NCBI GenBank assembly: GCA_021372515.1
Contig: JAJFUG010000045.1
Coordinates: forward strand, 18,401 to 82,400
Reading direction: 5' to 3'
Length of the DNA stretch: 64,000 bases
Origin: a bacterium
GTDB lineage: Bacteria; Gemmatimonadota; Glassbacteria; GWA2-58-10
Position numbers and translations under genes: made by a program. This document shows, one piece after another, positions 44,116-53,500 of this stretch. The first letter of the stretch is position 1. Each line of letters begins with the position of its first letter. Under the pieces are notes generated by a model, which did no database searches, was not told the origin of the DNA, and saw nothing but the letters and a program-made list of their open reading frames with translations.

Positions 44116-46602
44116 TCAGAAGTCCTTGAAATCCTCGTCATCCAGCGGGATCAGAGACTTCGGGCTCTTTCCGTTACGCGGCGCCCCTGAGCCGCCGTTG
44201 TTGACCCGGTTGCCTTTCGAGAACACGCTCCGGCTCGCGAGGTTGCTCCCGGACAGGCGCTCCCGCGCGCCGGAATCGGAACCGGTGCGCCGGGCCGGCG
44301 GGAGGCTCGCCTGCGGCCTGACCGCCGGGGCGCTCTCGGCCTGATGGGTCAGCCTGAACTCCGCCACCTTACGGTTGAGGTTATCGGCCAGAGAACGCAG
44401 TTCGTTCGACTGGGCGTTCATGTTCTCAGCCTGACCGTTCAGTTCCTCGGACGCGCTGGCCGATTCCTCGGCGCTGGAGGCGTTGCGCTGGGTCACCTGA
44501 TCGAGCTGGGAGACGCCGGTGTTGACCTGGTCGATCCCGGTGGACTGCTCACGGGCCGCGGCCGCGATCTCACTGACCAGGTCGCTCACCTTGCGGTTGC
44601 CCTCGGCGATCTCCTCCAGGGCGGAGGCCACCTCGGCCGTGATCTGCACACCGCCCTCGGCGTTCTGCACCGAGTCCTCGATCATCTGGGCCGTCTCCTT
44701 GGCGGCCTGGGCGCTGCGCTGCGCCAGGTTGCGCACTTCCTCGGCCACCACGGCGAAGCCCTTGCCCGCCTCGCCGGCCCGGGCCGCCTCGACCGCCGCG
44801 TTCAGGGCCCGAAGGTTGGTCTGGAACGCGATCTCGTCGATAGTCTTCACGATACGCGCCGTCTTGTCCGAGGAATCCTTGATCTTGTTGACCGCATCAC
44901 TCATGCGGTGCATCGACTGTGTGCCCTTGTCCGCGCTCTCACGCGCCGCCAGGGACAGAACCTTGGCCTGATTGGCGTTGTCAGCGTTCTGCTTGGTCAT
45001 CGAGGCGACCTCTTCCAGGCTGGCGGAAATCTCCTCCAGGGAGCTGGCCTGCTCGTTGGCCCCCTCGGCCAGGGACTGGCTGCCCGCGGAAATCTGGCTG
45101 CTGGCCGAGTTCACCTGCTCAGAGGCGGTCTTGAGCTGATCCACCGAGGTGGCCACCTCGGACACGGAGGTCGAGACCAGGGTCAGCGCATCGTCCAGGG
45201 ATTCGAGGGTCCGGTTGACATTGTCGCGCTGGTCGGCGAACTGTCCGCGGTAATCACCCTTGACCCTGGCGGTCAGATCCTTGTCGGCGGCCTTTTCCAG
45301 CACGTTGGAGGTTTCGTTGATCGGCGAGGCCACGGCGCCCAGCAGCTCGTTCAGCCCCTTGACCAGGTCGCCGAAGCTGCCGTTGTGGCGTTCCAGCGCG
45401 GCCCGCTCGTCCAGACGGCCGTCCAGGGCGGCCTGGGTCAGGTGCGCCAGGTCACGGTTGACTTGATCCAGGGCGCCCACCACCTCACGGAAAGAATCGG
45501 CCAGCATGCCCACCTCGTCCTCGCGACGGATCTCTATGTTCTGCTTCAGGTCGCCCTTGGCCAGACCGCGGGCGATCTCGGTGATACGGATAATGGGCCG
45601 GGTTATCATCCCGGTGAGCCAGAGAGCGAGGATCACGCCCAGGACCATGGCGATCACCGAACCGGCGATTGTCATCCAGGAGGTGCTGGACAGGGCCATG
45701 CGGGTGTCGCCGCTGATCTTGCGCGCCGCTTCGATGCCCTTGGTCGAACTCGCCTCGGACAGGGTCATCAGCTCCGCAGCCGCTTTCTCACGCTCCTGTC
45801 GAAGCTGCCCCAGCTTGACATTGTCGTCGATCAGGGTCTGGGTGGCTTTCTTATAACTCTCAGCCGCCGCGGTGATCACATCGAGCTGACGGAGGTTGAC
45901 CTCCTTGTGGGTCAGGGGACGGATCTGTTCCAGCAGTTCGTTGATTTTCTGGAAATTGGGCAACGACTGCTCCATCAGCTCGGGCTGACGGAGGGCCTGG
46001 GCTTTCCAGACCAGCACCCGGGAGGCGTTGGCCAGGCTGATCACATCGTTGGCCTGATTGATCTTCTTCAGCCGCTCACCCATTTTGGAGGAACCGATTT
46101 CCTTGAGCGCATCGGCTTTCTGGCTCTCGACATACGAAGTGGCCTCGCGGATGAAATCGGCCGCTGCTGCGTTCAAGTTATTCCGGGCGGTGGCGTCGGC
46201 ATCGTTCACGACTACTGTCTGATCCACCAGTGAACTGTAACGCTCGACCAGTTTCTCCATTTCATCGGCCTGGGAATTCAGCTCGGATAGATGACTGGAC
46301 TTGGCTGCCAGGTCGCGGGCGGTCTGGATGCTCTTACGCACTTCGTCGAGATTCTCCCGTCCCAGCCGCAGCAACTCGGCGTCACCGGTAAAGCCGTAGC
46401 CGCGCATGTTGTACATGGTCAACAGGTTGGAGCGTTCTATGTCGTTCGAGACATCCACTTGCGGCATGTACTCGCTGTCAAGCTTCTTGGACTCACTCAT
46501 CACTTTGCTCATGTTCCAGATAGTCACGGAACCGAGGACGAGCGTGATGGCGATCAGGGAGGCGAACCCCGCGCTGATCCTGGTTTTGAGCGTCATTTTC
46601 AT
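44116..46602 (-). CDS. Methyl-accepting chemotaxis protein with long helical (HBM-like) sensor
   Basis: An 828-residue receptor. Helix 1 is at about residues 9-30, an all-helical periplasmic domain at about 31-300 (resembling helical-bimodular sensors for small organic acids), helix 2 at about 305-330, then HAMP modules and the signalling domain (about 440-730). The hairpin tip reads [21 protein letters not shown]; the usual L after NL is R (codon CGG). The tail ends in DFKDF, matching the x-aromatic-x-x-aromatic CheR-docking pattern. GGGGAGA precedes the ATG. Confidence 0.92.
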   Translation of the reverse strand: MKMTLKTRISAGFASLIAITLVLGSVTIWNMSKVMSESKKLDSEYMPQVDVSNDIERSNLLTMYNMRGYGFTGDAELLRLGRENLDEVRKSIQTARDLAAKSSHLSELNSQADEMEKLVERYSSLVDQTVVVNDADATARNNLNAAAADFIREATSYVESQKADALKEIGSSKMGERLKKINQANDVISLANASRVLVWKAQALRQPELMEQSLPNFQKINELLEQIRPLTHKEVNLRQLDVITAAAESYKKATQTLIDDNVKLGQLRQEREKAAAELMTLSEASSTKGIEAARKISGDTRMALSSTSWMTIAGSVIAMVLGVILALWLTGMITRPIIRITEIARGLAKGDLKQNIEIRREDEVGMLADSFREVVGALDQVNRDLAHLTQAALDGRLDERAALERHNGSFGDLVKGLNELLGAVASPINETSNVLEKAADKDLTARVKGDYRGQFADQRDNVNRTLESLDDALTLVSTSVSEVATSVDQLKTASEQVNSASSQISAGSQSLAEGANEQASSLEEISASLEEVASMTKQNADNANQAKVLSLAARESADKGTQSMHRMSDAVNKIKDSSDKTARIVKTIDEIAFQTNLRALNAAVEAARAGEAGKGFAVVAEEVRNLAQRSAQAAKETAQMIEDSVQNAEGGVQITAEVASALEEIAEGNRKVSDLVSEIAAAAREQSTGIDQVNTGVSQLDQVTQRNASSAEESASASEELNGQAENMNAQSNELRSLADNLNRKVAEFRLTHQAESAPAVRPQASLPPARRTGSDSGARERLSGSNLASRSVFSKGNRVNNGGSGAPRNGKSPKSLIPLDDEDFKDF

Positions 46603-46625
46603 TTTCCGTTCTCCCCTTGAGAATC

Positions 46626-46690
46626 GACCCGCTTTCGGGTCATGGCCTGGATTTCAGAATCAGAATCGCTGTTTGCGGCGCAAGCGCCGC
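46626..46690. other. Two hairpins between cheW and the second receptor gene
   Basis: GACCCG/CGGGTC (46626-46641, loop CTTT) and GCGGCGC/GCGCCGC (46675-46690, two-base loop) lie in the 105-bp gap. Neither is followed by a T run on the minus strand; they may be attenuator or processing structures. Confidence 0.35.
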
Positions 46691-46707
46691 CGTTCCGCAC
46701 CGACAGT

Positions 46708-47244
46708 CTATTTCTCCCTGCCCTTCGAATTCTGGCCGAGCGTGAATTTCAAGTCCTCCTCCGTGGCCACCGCATTCAGGTTCAACAGCATAATCACCCT
46801 CTCCCCTTTTTTGCCGATCCCCTCGATCATTCCAGACTCCACATCCGGAGCGAAAGACGGGGCCGACTCGATTTCATCCGGACGTAAGTCCAGCACTTCC
46901 GAAACACTGTCGACCACGACTCCCACGTTCAGGTATCTGTCGCGCAGCCTCAAGTTGGCCACCATGATACAGCTTGTACGCGTCTTTTCGCGCCGCTCCA
47001 TCCCCAGCCTCTCGCGCAGGTCCAGCACCGGGATCACGCTGCCGCGAAGGTTGATCACCCCGCTGATATGCTGCGGCGCCCTGGGGATCCGTGTGATGCC
47101 GATCATCCCGATTATTTCCCTGACTTTCTGGATATCCACTCCGAACTCTTCATCCGCAAGCCGGAAAGTGAGATATTTTTCCCCGGCTTCGCTCGCGCTA
47201 TCCCTGCGCCATCTGGTTTCCATCGCTGCTCCCGTAATCTGCAT
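46708..47244 (-). CDS. cheW: Chemotaxis coupling protein CheW
   Basis: A 178-residue CheW. The conserved core LTFRLADEEFGVDIQKVREIIGM, RIPRAPQHISGVINLRGSVIPVLDLR and DSVSEVLDL is intact, followed by MIEGIGKKGERVIMLLNL. CheW links receptors to the CheA kinase, which is not in this window. Two starts are possible: ATG 47244 (GGAGGG upstream) and ATG 47223 (GGGAG upstream). It sits between the HD-GYP response regulator and the receptor gene, all on one strand. Confidence 0.92.
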   Translation of the reverse strand: MQITGAAMETRWRRDSASEAGEKYLTFRLADEEFGVDIQKVREIIGMIGITRIPRAPQHISGVINLRGSVIPVLDLRERLGMERREKTRTSCIMVANLRLRDRYLNVGVVVDSVSEVLDLRPDEIESAPSFAPDVESGMIEGIGKKGERVIMLLNLNAVATEEDLKFTLGQNSKGREK

Positions 47245-47314
47245 CCGTCCCTCCAGGACAGATTCAAGTTTGACTTCACGACATTGCTCGAATGCTTGAT
47301 GCAAATTCAGTTGA

Positions 47315-48883
47315 TCAGGCTCTCATCCTTTCGTTCCGGTTGCCGGCAACCGCTTTCAGTCCTATGTTGGCCGGACCGAAAGCCCCTTCCTCGTGCAACT
47401 CGATAAAAGTTTTCGCTATCCTGGGATCGAACTGTGAACCGGAGCAGGTCTGCAGTTCGGCAAGAGCGAACTCCACGGAAAGCGCTTCGCGATAGGCCCG
47501 GGTGCTGGTCATGGCGTCGAAACTGTCCGCCACGGCGATGATGCGACCCGCGATCGGGATGCCCTCTCCGCGCAAGCCGTCCGGGTACCCCCGGCCGTCG
47601 TAGCGCTCGTGGTGATTGCGGATCGCGGGCAGGACCCCGGCCAGTTGTGGGATGTCTTTCACCATCTGCTCCCCGATCAGCACGTGGCTCTTCATCAACT
47701 CGAACTCCCGGTCGTTCAGGCGGCCGGGTTTGTTCAGCACCGCGTCCGGGATGCCGATCTTGCCGATGTCGTGGAGCAGGGTGCCGATATGCAGGTCTTT
47801 CAGCTCGGGTTCGCTCAGTCCGAGACGGCGGCCCAGGGTCATGGCAAAGGCGTTGACCCGGTTGGTGTGTCCGCCGGTATAGTTGTCCCGGGCCTCGATC
47901 GCGTGCGACAGCACGATCAGCGTCTTTTCGAACAGCATCTCGAGGTCGGAGATCAACCTGAAGTTGGTTATCGCGGTGACAGCGGAATTGGCGAGCGAGT
48001 CGACCAGGAACTTGTCGGTGGAGTTGAACCCGCCCGGCTTGTTGACCGCCACCAGCGCGCCGATCACCCGGTCATGGCTGATCAGCGGCAGGCGGATGCA
48101 GTTGGCGACCTCGACTCCGAGTTCGCGCAGCTTGCCCCTCAGAGAGGCGTCCGGAGAATTCTCGAGGTGATACCCTTTCTCATTGAGCCAGGTAAGGAAC
48201 GGCTCGCGTTCGGGCAGCCCGCCGTGGAAGTAATCGGTGATCTGGCAGTCGGAACGCGTGTAACCGTAACAGCAACTGTCCATGCCGTCCTTGAAGGCGA
48301 TGAAACTGGCATCGGCGTTTATCAGGTGCGCGGCGCTGCCAGCGAGTTCGCTCAGGATTTCCCGCAGGCCGCCGGCGCCGTAAATCTTGCGGCTGACCCA
48401 CTGCAGCTGGTCGAGCAGCACCACGTAGTGCTGAAGCTCACGGTAGGTCATGTCCAGATCGGTCTCCATCTCCTGGAAACGGCTGGCCTCCAGCGCGTCG
48501 GTTTTCTTCTGCCGTTGCTCACGATCAATTTTCTCGAGGGTTTCCAGAAAGCGGATAATATCGAGCGGCTTGCGGAAGAAACCGTAAGCCCCCTGGTTGT
48601 TGGCCGCGATGGCGTTTTCGATGTCGGCGAACCCGGTCAGGATTATGACGCAGGCCTTGGGGTTTTTCAGTCGTATCTGTTCCAGCACCTCGATACCCGA
48701 GACCTCCGGCATGTTGATGTCGGTCACCACGACATCGAAACGCTCGGAGGAATAATTCTCGATGGCCGTGACCGGATTCGAGAACGGCGAGACCTCGAAC
48801 CCGCTGATTGTCAGGGCGTCTGCCAGGGCCTCGAGGCTGCCCTTATCGTCATCCACCAGCATTATGTTGAGTGCTTTGTTCAT
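47315..48883 (-). CDS. Response regulator with GAF and HD-GYP domains (c-di-GMP phosphodiesterase)
   Basis: A 522-residue protein. The receiver domain (about residues 5-120) has LVDDD, VVVTDINMPE (phospho-acceptor Asp) and KPLD. A coiled coil leads to a GAF domain (about 175-310). The HD-GYP domain (about 320-505) shows LLHDIGKIGIP, HHERYDGRGYPDGLRGEGIP and RIIAVADSFDAMTS, with HD and GYP residues intact. It should hydrolyse c-di-GMP when phosphorylated. ATG 48883 with GGAGGTGGT is chosen over an upstream GTG inside that ribosome site. Confidence 0.93.
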   Translation of the reverse strand: MNKALNIMLVDDDKGSLEALADALTISGFEVSPFSNPVTAIENYSSERFDVVVTDINMPEVSGIEVLEQIRLKNPKACVIILTGFADIENAIAANNQGAYGFFRKPLDIIRFLETLEKIDREQRQKKTDALEASRFQEMETDLDMTYRELQHYVVLLDQLQWVSRKIYGAGGLREILSELAGSAAHLINADASFIAFKDGMDSCCYGYTRSDCQITDYFHGGLPEREPFLTWLNEKGYHLENSPDASLRGKLRELGVEVANCIRLPLISHDRVIGALVAVNKPGGFNSTDKFLVDSLANSAVTAITNFRLISDLEMLFEKTLIVLSHAIEARDNYTGGHTNRVNAFAMTLGRRLGLSEPELKDLHIGTLLHDIGKIGIPDAVLNKPGRLNDREFELMKSHVLIGEQMVKDIPQLAGVLPAIRNHHERYDGRGYPDGLRGEGIPIAGRIIAVADSFDAMTSTRAYREALSVEFALAELQTCSGSQFDPRIAKTFIELHEEGAFGPANIGLKAVAGNRNERMRA

Positions 48884-49062
48884 TGCTGTTACCACCTCCG
48901 TGTCTCCCGGCTCGTATGTATTGCTCGATTGTCAAAAACTCTTGACTGGTGTTAATACAAGAACGGTGCCAATGGGAGGCGACGGAAATCAGATTCGCTT
49001 TTTCCTTGAATTACAACGAGTTACAACAATCACTCCAAGAGGGAAAACACAGCGGGGAGACA

Positions 49063-49090
49063 AGGCGCCAAATATTACAGCGCCTAATTT
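49063..49090. terminator. Weak hairpin in the gap between two response-regulator genes
   Basis: AGGCGC (49063-49068) pairs with GCGCCT (49080-49085), followed on the plus strand by AATTTTT. The T run is on the wrong strand for the minus-strand genes, so its role is uncertain. The rest of the 257-bp gap (48884-49140) shows no gene. Confidence 0.25.
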
Positions 49091-49140
49091 TTAAGCACTG
49101 CTGAAATGCACAGCACTGTTTGGGGAGCAGAGGGGAAGGT

Positions 49141-50592
49141 CTATTTAAGTCGGTTGTGCAGGGTGTTGCGGTTGACGTTCAGGTAGGCGGCCGCCCGGCT
49201 CTTGTTGCCCTCGAACATGTCCAGGACACGCCGGATCACGCGCTCCTCGACCTGACGCAGGTCGAGGCCCCCGGCGGGGAACCGGACCAGCAGTCCCTCG
49301 GCCGGATCGGCGCCGCCATCGGGGGCGGGCAGGTCGAAACGCTCCTCTGTGGCCAGGAAAGCCAGATGCTCGGGCGACACCTCCGTGGCGTCGTGCAGCA
49401 GCGTGACCCGCTCGATGGCATTCTGCAGCTCGCGGACATTGCCGGGCCAGGGATAATCCAGCAGTATCCTTTCGGCCTGGGGCGAAAAGGCGTGGAAGGC
49501 TTTCTTTCTCTGCGCGGCGAACTGCTCGAGGAACATCCGGGCCAGTTGCAGCGCCTCATCCTGACGCTCGCGCAGCGGGGGTATACGGATCCGTCCGGTG
49601 TTGAGACGATAATAGAGGTCGCGGCGGAACTTGCCCTCCCGCACCTGTCCGGCCAGGTCCTGGTTGGTGGCGCAGACAATCCGCACCGACACGGCGATGC
49701 GCTTGATCCCGCCCACCCGGAAGAACTCCCGCTCCTGGAGGGCGCGCAGCAGCTTGGGCTGAAGGTCGAGGGGCATGTCGCCGATTTCGTCCAGAAACAG
49801 GGTCCCGCCCGAGGCCAGCTCGAACTTGCCGGGCTGGCCTGTCTTTCTGGCCCCGGAGAACGCGCCGCCCTCGTAGCCGAACAGCTCGCTCTCGAACAGC
49901 GTGGGGGAAATGGCCGAACAGTTGATCGGGATGAACGGCTCCGGGCTGACCGCGGCGTGCCCGTAGTGCACCAGGCGGGCCACCACCTCCTTGCCGGTGC
50001 CGGTCTCACCCTCGATCAGCACCGGCACGGAGCGGTCCTCATGGAACCTCTCGGCCAGAGCGACGATCTCCTGCATCTTGTCGGAGAACACGCCCACCTT
50101 TCCTACTCCCACCACCTGGGCGAAAGCTTTCTGCAGGTCGGCCAGGCGGTCGCGGGTTTCTCGGGTGGCCTCGTCCACTTTCTCCCGGAACCGGGTGGTC
50201 AGCTCGCGGTTCTCCTCGCGCATGGCCCGGTTGTCGGCGATCCGGGAGACAATCAGCTCTAATTCCTCCAGGTTGACCGGCTTGAGCAGATAGTCGCAGG
50301 CCCCGCCGCGCAAGGCCTGGACCGCGGTGCTCATGTCGCCGTGCCCGGTGATGAACAGCAGGTCGGTCTTGTCGCCCAGCGGCAGGCTTTTCAGGTGCTG
50401 GAGCAGCTCCAGCCCATCCATGCCGGGCATGCGGATATCGGAAATCACCAGAGGGAAAGGCTGCGCCTTGAACGTCGCAAGCGCCTCGATCCCGTTCCCG
50501 CACTGGGTCACATCGTGATAGAGCTGGTCGGTCAGGTAGTCCGCCAGCAGTTCCCGCCCGTGCGGGTCGTCGTCAACGAGAAGAATTCGCAT
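49141..50592 (-). CDS. Sigma-54-dependent response regulator (NtrC family) with GAFSGA loop
   Basis: A 483-residue protein: receiver (about residues 1-120; [18 protein letters not shown]), AAA+ domain (about 165-400) with Walker [14 protein letters not shown], Walker [26 protein letters not shown], and a Fis-type helix-turn-helix at the end ([29 protein letters not shown]). The sigma-54 contact loop is YEGGAFSGA where GAFTGA is standard, so Thr is Ser. It overlaps the kinase gene by 20 bp, so the two form one two-component pair. GAGGACGG precedes the ATG. Confidence 0.93.
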   Translation of the reverse strand: MRILLVDDDPHGRELLADYLTDQLYHDVTQCGNGIEALATFKAQPFPLVISDIRMPGMDGLELLQHLKSLPLGDKTDLLFITGHGDMSTAVQALRGGACDYLLKPVNLEELELIVSRIADNRAMREENRELTTRFREKVDEATRETRDRLADLQKAFAQVVGVGKVGVFSDKMQEIVALAERFHEDRSVPVLIEGETGTGKEVVARLVHYGHAAVSPEPFIPINCSAISPTLFESELFGYEGGAFSGARKTGQPGKFELASGGTLFLDEIGDMPLDLQPKLLRALQEREFFRVGGIKRIAVSVRIVCATNQDLAGQVREGKFRRDLYYRLNTGRIRIPPLRERQDEALQLARMFLEQFAAQRKKAFHAFSPQAERILLDYPWPGNVRELQNAIERVTLLHDATEVSPEHLAFLATEERFDLPAPDGGADPAEGLLVRFPAGGLDLRQVEERVIRRVLDMFEGNKSRAAAYLNVNRNTLHNRLK

Positions 50593-53500
50593 CCGTCCTC
50601 AGGTTCCTTTCCGTTAGCAACGGCAACATGACCGAAAAAACAGCGCCTCCCTCCGGGACCGGAGCCGCCTCCACCCGTCCTCTCATCTCATCCACGAAAC
50701 GCTTGACAATGGCCAGCCCAAGCCCGGTGCCCTGTCCGGGTTTCTTGGTCGAATAGAAGGGGTCGAAAAGCCGGTCGGCCATCTCGGCCGGGAAACCCGG
50801 TCCGTTGTCCCGGACCTCGATCCTGACCTTGTCTCCGACCCGGACTGTCTTGACCAGAATGAATTTATCGTTTCGCGACGTTTCGTCCAGGGCCTGCATG
50901 GCATTGACCACCAGGTTGATCACGATCTGTTCCAGATTGATCCGGGCGCCCTGCACCTTGAGAGGTTCCCGGCAGTACACCGTTTCGAGATGGATGCCGT
51001 GGGAGCCGATCTGGTTCTCGATCAGGTCCAGCGCGCTGCACACGGTGTCGTGCAGATCGAACACTCCGGGGGGCGACTGGGTCGGGGCGACCCAGAACTG
51101 GCGCATGTGCTTGATGATCTCATCGATCCGGCTCACGTGTTCCGAGACTTTCTTGAATTTCTCCACCATCTTGCCCGGTATCTCGACCGGGTTGCGCTGG
51201 ATCCAGAGCACCACGCTGTCGGCGGTCAGCTTGATCGCGTTGAGCGGCTGGTTGATCTCGTGGGTTATTCCCCCAGCCATCACTCCGATCGAGGCCAGGC
51301 GCGAGGACTGCTCGGCCAGGCGGGTGGCCTCGGTGCGCTTCCTTTCGGCCTCAATCAGCTCGTGCACCTGGAGATTGCGCTCCCAGGCGCCCACCACCAT
51401 GTCGGCGATAGTGGTGAAGAGGTTTATTTCCTCCGGGACCCAGAAATGCAGCTTGTGGTGGACAAACAGCAGCAAGCCCTTCACCTGCCCGGCCAGGGCC
51501 AGGGGACAGGCCAGCAGGGCCTGTATCCCTCTTTTTTCGAAATATTCCCGCTCCTTGCCCACGGCCTCAGTCACGTTATGGATGAAATACACCTCGTTTT
51601 TCAGCACCGTGACGAGGAGACCGGGAGTATTGTCCTCGTTCAAGGCCAGAGTGCCGGGGCAGACCACAGTTTCATTCCCGGTTGGACCGGCGCCTGCGCT
51701 GAGCAGGGAGACCGCCGACTGGTTCTCGCCGAAGCGGAACAGGCAGGCGCTGTCGAGATGCATGGTCTGCCGGATGTCATCCAGCAGGAACCCGGTGACC
51801 TCGGAAAACGACTCCGCAGAATTGAGCCGCGAGGCGATCTCGGCCAGCAGGCTTTTCTGGCTCAACATCATTTCCAGCTTGCTGCGTTCGAGCTTGAGCG
51901 CCACTTCGGCCCGCTGACGTTCGTTGACCTCCTTTTTCAGCTCCACGTTGGCCTGAATCAGCTCGCGGGTGCGCTCCTGAACTCTTTCCTCGAGTTCGTC
52001 GTGCGCTTTCTGCAGCTTTTCCTCGGCCTGTTTCAGGTCGGTGATGTCCTTTTTCACCCCGATGAAATGCGTGATCTCGCCGTTTTCATTCTTCACCGGA
52101 GCGATCGAGGCCATCTCCCAGAACAGCTCGCCGTTTTTCTTCCGGTTGAGGAACTCGCCTTTCCATTCCCTGCCGGCCATGATCGTTTCCCAGAGAACGC
52201 GGTGCGTTTCGGCCGGAGTGCCGCTGGTTTTCAGTATCCGCGGGTTCTGGCCCAGGGCTTCATCGAACGAGTAGCCGGTGAGTTGGCTGAATTTGGGGTT
52301 GACATACTCGATTGCGCCCGTGCTGTCGGTAATCACGATCGAGGTGGGGCTCTGCTCCACGGCCACGGACAGCTTCCGCACCTGCTCCTCGGCGCGGCGC
52401 CGTTTGATCGCCAGGGCGTACAGGGTCGCCACCCGTTCCAGGATCACCCGGTGCTCCTGGGTGTAGTCCTCCTTCGCGTTGGCGGCGGCTATCACCCCCA
52501 CCGGCTCCCCGTCGATCAGGGCCGGCACTGCGATGAAGCGGCCGATGTCGATATGGTCCTCCGGAACGGTCCCGTAACCGGCAAACGATTCGGCGCTGTT
52601 GGCGATCACCGGATTGCAGTCTCTGAGGCACGGGCCCCAGGGACCGGTGAATTCCTTTATCTCGATTGACTTGGAAAGGCCCGGCTCCAGTTTGACTATA
52701 TCGTTGGTGGCGGCTGGTATGTTCAGGCTCCCGCTGCGCGCGTCGATGAACCCGGCGAAGCCAGCCGGGCTGCCGGTCAGGCCCCGGACATAATCGAGCA
52801 CGGTGGCGGAGATGCTTTCCAGGGACGAGTTCTGGATCAGCCGCGAGGACAACTCGGCGAAAGAGGAATTGAGCCGTGATTCGACCGAGAGAAGCTCCTT
52901 GAGCTTCTTGTGCTCCAGTTCCGCCGAGGCGCGCGCCGCGATTATCGAAAGCACATCCTGCGCCCGGCGGGGCAGGTTGGTCACCCGCCTGAACACCGCG
53001 TTGATGATGCCGATCGGCCTCCCATCCTTGGCAGTCAGCGGGATGCCGATATAGCCCTCGGCGCCCAGACGGCGCAGCTCCTCGTTCCGGGGGAACAGCT
53101 CGGTGATCTTTTCCCGATAATATTTGAATCCTCCGGCGTAGACTTTCTCGCAGGGGGTGCCGGCGAGGTCGTAGTCGTCCACCTGGACATAGCCGCCGTC
53201 GACCATCATCGAAAGCGGGTGCAGACGGGAGGGGCCGACCAGCTCGCCGATCACTCCCACATCCGCCCCCAGCCAGCGGCAGAGCGTGCCCACTATCCGG
53301 TCGAAAAACTCCTGGCCGATCGTGCCCACCGAGCTTTCCACCAGGGTCTGGATCGCTTCCTCGGCGCGTTTGCGCTCGGTTATATCGGTGAGCCGTCCGC
53401 GCAGTCCGACCACCTGGCCGTTCTGCACCACCCGGGTGCTGACCGCGCGTATCCAGCGTGTCCCTCCGGCGCGGGTCCGAATCCGGTACTCGGCCGGTTC

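Noticed and set aside
44344-46233. 629-residue plus-strand frame opposite the second receptor gene
   Set aside because: It is a codon-phase shadow of the repetitive receptor helix; the product is a Gly/Leu/Val-rich repeat without a ribosome site.
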